From NCBI RefSeq assembly GCF_040267705.1, contig NZ_CP158374.1:1984001-2048000 (forward strand): a DNA stretch of 64,000 bases. Direction: 5' to 3'. Positions 59,185-64,000 of this stretch are shown piece after piece. This DNA comes from Agromyces sp. G08B096. GTDB lineage: Bacteria > Actinomycetota > Actinomycetes > Actinomycetales > Microbacteriaceae. The translations under genes were made by a program, and so were the position numbers. A model generated the notes under the pieces. That model was given only the letters and a program-made list of their open reading frames with translations, ran no database searches and was not told the origin of the DNA. How positions within the stretch are numbered: position 1 is the stretch's first letter; every line of letters begins with the position of its first letter.

Positions 59185-60486
59185 CTACTCGACGAAGACG
59201 CCCGCGAGCGTCTTCTTCCCGCGCCGGAGCACCGCGAGGGCTCCGGGTTCGACGAGCCCGGCGAGCGTCTGCGATTCGTCGTCGATGCGACGGTTGTCGA
59301 GCGACACCCCGCCCTGCTGGATCGCCCGGCGACCCTCGCTCTGGCTCTTCACCAGACCCGTGTCGACGAGCAACTGCACGATCGGCGCGTCGACCGAGGC
59401 CCGCGTGTTCGGCAGCTCCTCGAGCGCCGACGCGAGCGTCGCGCGATCGAGCCCCTCGAGATCGCCCTGTCCGAACAGCGCCTGGGAGGCCGCGATCACC
59501 GCGGCCGTCGCCTCGGCGCCGTGGACGAGCGTGGTCACCTGCTCGGCGAGCTCTCGCTGCGCCGCACGGCGGAACGGCTCGCGCTCGACCGACTCGGCGA
59601 GCTCGTCGATCCGCTCGCGACTGAGGAACGTGAACACCTTCAACCGCTGCACGACGTCGGCGTCATCGGTGTTGAGCCAGAACTGGTAGAAGCGGTACGG
59701 GCTGCACATCGAGGCATCCAGCCAGATCGCGTTGCCCTCGCTCTTGCCGAACTTCGTGCCGTCGCTGTTGGTGATCAGCGGTGTGCCGATGGCGTGCACC
59801 GAGGCTCCCTCGACGCGGTGGATGAGATCGGTGCCGCTCGTGAGGTTGCCCCACTGGTCGCTGCCGCCGGTCTGCAGCACGCAGCCGTACTGCCGGTAGA
59901 GCTCGAGGTAGTCGAAGCCCTGCAGGATCTGGTAGCTGAACTCGGTGTAGCTGATGCCCGCGTCCGAGTTCAGTCGCGACGCGACCGCGTCCTTCTTCAG
60001 CATCGTGCCGACGCGGTAGTGCTTGCCCACGTCGCGCAGGAAGTCGATCGCCGACAGCCCCGCGGTCCAGTCGAGGTTGTTCACGAGACGCACGGCGTTC
60101 TCGCCCTCGCCCGAGAGGAACCGGGACACCTGGCCCTGGAGCCGTCCGACCCACTCGGCCACCGTCTCCTTCGTGTTGAGGGTGCGCTCGGCCGTGGGCC
60201 GAGGGTCGCCGATGAGCCCCGTCGATCCGCCGACGAGGCCGAGCGGCCGGTGCCCGGCGAGCTGGAGCCGGCGCATGGTCAGCAGCTGCACGAGATTGCC
60301 GAGGTGCAGGCTCGGCGCGGTCGGGTCGAACCCGCAGTAATACGTGATCGGCTCGCCCGCGAGGAGCTCTTTCAGCGCGGCCCGGTCGGTCGACACGTGC
60401 ACGAGGCCGCGCCAGTTGAGCTCCTCCCAGACGTCCTCGAAGGAGGCGTCGTTCTGCTGGGTTGCGAGGATCTCGGGGTCTGACAC
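59185..60486 (-). CDS. tyrS: Tyrosyl-tRNA synthetase
   Basis: This 433-residue class I synthetase has a HIGH-type motif PTAPSLHLGNLVQ, the substrate region QGFDYLELYRQYG and GGSDQWGN, the KMSKS-type TKFGKSEGNAI, and a C-terminal S4 domain. It charges tRNA-Tyr. GTG start at 60484-60486, seven bases after a TACGCT -10 box, so the message is leaderless; no T-box leader is seen. The CoA-transferase reading frame begins 14 bp after its stop codon. Confidence 0.97.
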   Translation of the reverse strand: MSDPEILATQQNDASFEDVWEELNWRGLVHVSTDRAALKELLAGEPITYYCGFDPTAPSLHLGNLVQLLTMRRLQLAGHRPLGLVGGSTGLIGDPRPTAERTLNTKETVAEWVGRLQGQVSRFLSGEGENAVRLVNNLDWTAGLSAIDFLRDVGKHYRVGTMLKKDAVASRLNSDAGISYTEFSYQILQGFDYLELYRQYGCVLQTGGSDQWGNLTSGTDLIHRVEGASVHAIGTPLITNSDGTKFGKSEGNAIWLDASMCSPYRFYQFWLNTDDADVVQRLKVFTFLSRERIDELAESVEREPFRRAAQRELAEQVTTLVHGAEATAAVIAASQALFGQGDLEGLDRATLASALEELPNTRASVDAPIVQLLVDTGLVKSQSEGRRAIQQGGVSLDNRRIDDESQTLAGLVEPGALAVLRRGKKTLAGVFVE

Positions 60487-60493
60487 GCCAGCA

Positions 60494-60499
60494 AGCGTA
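60494..60499 (-). promoter_or_regulatory. -10 box of tyrS (leaderless)
   Basis: The minus strand reads TACGCT, seven bases, GTG. Confidence 0.5.
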
Positions 60500-60541
60500 A
60501 CAGCGGCGGCGGCGGTGAAGGCCGCAGACTGGACGCCGCGT

Positions 60542-60567
60542 GATGAAGGTTTTACACTTAATTCATC
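60542..60567. promoter_or_regulatory. Promoter/dyad upstream of the SatD-like gene
   Basis: GATGAA and TTCATC flank a 14-bp AT-rich centre containing TACACT, a possible -10 box, about 40 bp before the SatD-like gene. The short dyad over the -10 suggests autoregulation; evidence is modest. Confidence 0.4.
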
Positions 60568-60599
60568 GGGTTCAAGCTTCGAGCCTGAAAGGGGACGTG

Positions 60600-61211
60600 A
60601 TGTACGTGGTGACCGCCGACCAGGTCGGCAGCAGGGTGGACATCGACCGATCGGCCGCGATGCAGGCCGAGCTCCAGGGGGCGTTCGGCGACCGGCTGCT
60701 CCTGCCCGTCGACCAGACGGCCGGCGACGAGGTGCAGGCGCTCACCGAGGACCCGGACACCGCGCTCTCCCTCGTGCTGCACCTCGCGCGCGACGGTCAC
60801 TGGAGCATCGGCCTCGGGGTCGGAGGCATCCGCACCCCGCTGCCCGATGCGGTCCGCAAGGCCGCCGGCCCGGCCTTCATCGCGGCTCGCGAGGCCGTCG
60901 ACACCGCCAAACGCTCCGACGGCCGGTTCGCTCTGCGAGCGGCCGAGCCGCCGGCGGGCACGCGCCCGCCCGCCGACGTGGAGGCGCTCATCCGGCTGCT
61001 GCTCGTGCTGCGCGCGCGCCGGTCCGACCCCGGCTGGGAGGTCGCCGACCTCGTCGCGAACGGGCGGACCCAGAAGCAGGCGGCCGCCACCCTCGGCATC
61101 TCCGACGCCGCCGTCAGCCAGCGGCTGAAGACCGCCATGTGGAGCATCGACGAGTCGGCACGCCCGGCCCTCGTGCGGCTGCTCGCCGAGCTCGACCCCG
61201 ACCGCCGCTGA
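60600..61211 (+). CDS. SatD-like DNA-binding protein
   Basis: This 203-residue protein begins MYVVTADQVGSRVDIDRS, resembling the SatD family start, and ends with a helix-turn-helix (NGRTQKQAAATLGISDAAVS, then QRLKTAMW). The central part is alpha/beta. Family members are uncharacterised, often beside a membrane protein gene. ATG at 60600 follows GAAAGGGG; a GTG one codon earlier is possible. The next gene, encoding a membrane protein, follows after 78 bp with a TAGGCT box in the gap (about 61247), so it may have its own promoter. Confidence 0.72.
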   Translation: MYVVTADQVGSRVDIDRSAAMQAELQGAFGDRLLLPVDQTAGDEVQALTEDPDTALSLVLHLARDGHWSIGLGVGGIRTPLPDAVRKAAGPAFIAAREAVDTAKRSDGRFALRAAEPPAGTRPPADVEALIRLLLVLRARRSDPGWEVADLVANGRTQKQAAATLGISDAAVSQRLKTAMWSIDESARPALVRLLAELDPDRR

Positions 61212-61289
61212 TCCGTGGCGTCGTCTCCGCACGTCGGCCGCGCTCGCTAGGCTCGTCACAGCCCGGCGACCGCCGGCGAAGGGAGCATC

Positions 61290-61877
61290 GTGGACCTCAT
61301 CGCGTCGGCCTTCACCTGGAGCGTGTTCGGCCTGGCCCTCGTCGCCGCCACCCTGCTGTCGGTGCTCGCCGCCGTGGCGCCTCGGCCGCTCCTCTTCTGG
61401 TTCGCGACCGCCGCGCTGGCGCTCGCGGTCGCGGCCGCCGCCGGTCCGGCCGAGGCGGCACCGGCCTCCACCTCCGCCGTCATCGCGATCCTCGGCCTCA
61501 CCACCGCCGTGTTCGGCGGCGGACCTGCGGCCACGACCGCACTGCGACTCGCCATGGGCGGCAGCGCCGTCCCCGGGCTGCACGGCGGCATCCTCGTGCC
61601 CGACCCGGCCGCGCAGTCGCAGCCGGGCCTCGCCCCCGCGAAGCGGGAAGTCCTCCGCGGCGGTCTCACGATCGGCGTGCTCGAGCGCCTCGCCGCCGCC
61701 GGCACCATCATCGCCGGGTTCCCCGAGGGACTCGCCATCGTCGTCGCTGTGAAGGGCGTCGGCCGGTTCACCGAGCTCGAGGCACCCGAAGCCCGCGAAC
61801 GGTTCATCATCGGCTCTCTCGCGAGCCTCATCTGGGCCTGCGCCGCGGGCCTCGCCGTTCAGCTCGCCGTGCACTGA
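61290..61877 (+). CDS. Hypothetical membrane protein
   Basis: This 195-residue protein has about four or five hydrophobic segments (residues about 10-32, 35-55, 60-80, 130-150 and 172-192) with a soluble loop in the middle (about 90-120). FTELEAPEARERFIIGSLAS is the best conserved-looking stretch. I do not recognise a family. GTG start with GAAGGGAG upstream. It may work with the SatD-like protein, as such pairs recur in actinobacteria. Confidence 0.72.
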   Translation: MDLIASAFTWSVFGLALVAATLLSVLAAVAPRPLLFWFATAALALAVAAAAGPAEAAPASTSAVIAILGLTTAVFGGGPAATTALRLAMGGSAVPGLHGGILVPDPAAQSQPGLAPAKREVLRGGLTIGVLERLAAAGTIIAGFPEGLAIVVAVKGVGRFTELEAPEARERFIIGSLASLIWACAAGLAVQLAVH

Positions 61878-61907
61878 CCCGGGTGCCGCCGCGAAGCGGG
61901 CCGGCGC

Positions 61908-62555
61908 TCACTCCGTCGCGCGCGCATGCCGTCGATACGGCGACACGCCGGGATCGCCGGGGATCCAGAACCGCCACGGGAAGGCCGCTCCCCCGCCCGC
62001 GCCGCTCACCCCGGTCCGCGGGCCCGACGCCGACTTCGGCGGGTCGGTCGAAAGCAGCAGTTCGTACGGCGGTGCCAGCAGATCGTCACCCGTCGCCGAC
62101 AGCGGGACGCCGAGGGCGAGGCTGAGCCGGGCCGGACCCCGCGCGAGATCGCGATCGGCCGCGCCCGGCCGCCGAGCACGCGCGAGCTCGATGCCCTCGA
62201 CGACGGTGGCGCCGCGGAGGAGGACCGCTGAGGACGTGCCGGGATGCCCCGACACGATGTTCAGGCACACGTGCATGCCGTAGCTGAAGTACGCGTAGAG
62301 GTGGCCCGCTTCGCCGAACATCACCGCGTTGCGCGGCGTCATGCCCCGGAACGCGTGCGACCCGGGATCCTCCCCGACGCCGAGATAGGCCTCGACCTCG
62401 CTCAGCCGGACGGCGACCCGACCGTCGTCGGTGTCGTGCGCGAGGACGGCGCCGAGCAGCCGGGGCGCGAGCTCGACCGCGTCGAGCGCGAGGGCCGCGC
62501 GTGTGGCGGGCACGAGCGCGGGTCGCGCGTCGGGGACGGCGTCGGCGGGAGGCAT
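61908..62555 (-). CDS. DNA-3-methyladenine glycosylase (AAG/MPG type)
   Basis: This 215-residue enzyme excises alkylated purines. The segment LLGAVLAHDTDDGRVAVRLSEVEAYLG holds the catalytic Glu, and GSHAFRGMTPRNAVMF and YAYFSYGMHVCLNIV are AAG family signatures. The ATG at 62553-62555 lies eight bases after the argH stop, giving an argH-mpg operon. In M. tuberculosis mpg (Rv1688) also lies next to tyrS, from memory. Confidence 0.93.
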   Translation of the reverse strand: MPPADAVPDARPALVPATRAALALDAVELAPRLLGAVLAHDTDDGRVAVRLSEVEAYLGVGEDPGSHAFRGMTPRNAVMFGEAGHLYAYFSYGMHVCLNIVSGHPGTSSAVLLRGATVVEGIELARARRPGAADRDLARGPARLSLALGVPLSATGDDLLAPPYELLLSTDPPKSASGPRTGVSGAGGGAAFPWRFWIPGDPGVSPYRRHARATE

Positions 62556-62563
62556 CCGGTCGA

Positions 62564-64000
<1,437 letters not shown>

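Overview
The window is high-GC, gene-dense actinobacterial chromosome. The 16S rRNA, the frequent GTG starts, the 4-base stop/start overlaps and the housekeeping order fit a member of the Microbacteriaceae (Agromyces/Microbacterium-like); the genus is inferred, not proven. I see no insertion sequence, phage, plasmid or CRISPR element.

Layout. 1-11 kb: mixed stress and metabolic genes (drug/metabolite exporter with a LysR regulator, ClgR-like regulator, F420-type reductase, YihY membrane protein, secreted lysozyme-like protein, Na+/H+ antiporter, msrB-msrA, a LexA-boxed small gene, and soxR facing an fdxA-flavin reductase operon). 11.6-19.1 kb: a compact secondary-metabolite-like locus. A four-gene operon, each gene overlapping the next by 4 bases, encodes an OleA-like thiolase-fold synthase, a glycosyltransferase-2/cytochrome P450 fusion, an OleC-like AMP-dependent ligase and an OleD-like reductase. 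Facing it are a second P450 and a TetR regulator whose start codon lies inside a 34-bp perfect palindrome. No OleB-type hydrolase is present. This is the most novel part of the window. 19.1-25.8 kb: a guanidino-compound or arginine catabolic operon (MHS-family transporter, YtcJ-like amidohydrolase, AruI-like ThDP decarboxylase, agmatinase/guanidinobutyrase) with a divergent tandem Lrp regulator and an 11-bp inverted repeat between them. 25.8-35 kb: BenE transporter, a MerR-controlled MFS exporter, tRNA-Pro(GGG), PoxB-type pyruvate oxidase, a 14-TM MFS pump, a MarR/membrane-protein pair, and a GNAT enzyme.

35-51.8 kb: a conserved housekeeping block, all on the minus strand: TPR protein, HAD phosphatase, 65-aa protein, tlyA, nadK, recN, pyrG, Nudix, xerD, parA, scpA, scpB, rluB, tyrA, cmk, der. 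From memory this follows the order of Mycobacterium tuberculosis Rv1691-Rv1713, with tyrS, mpg and argH further upstream as here. 51.9-57.8 kb: one rRNA operon on the minus strand (16S-23S-5S) without spacer tRNAs, with its promoter, RNase III-type processing stem and terminator. 57.8-64 kb: a frameshifted CoA-transferase gene, tyrS, a SatD-like/membrane protein pair, mpg and argH.

Many transcripts look leaderless: at eleven genes a TANNNT -10 box sits 6-8 bases before the start codon, which also supports the start choices. rRNA ends are approximate; protein coordinates were adjusted to the most likely start codon.
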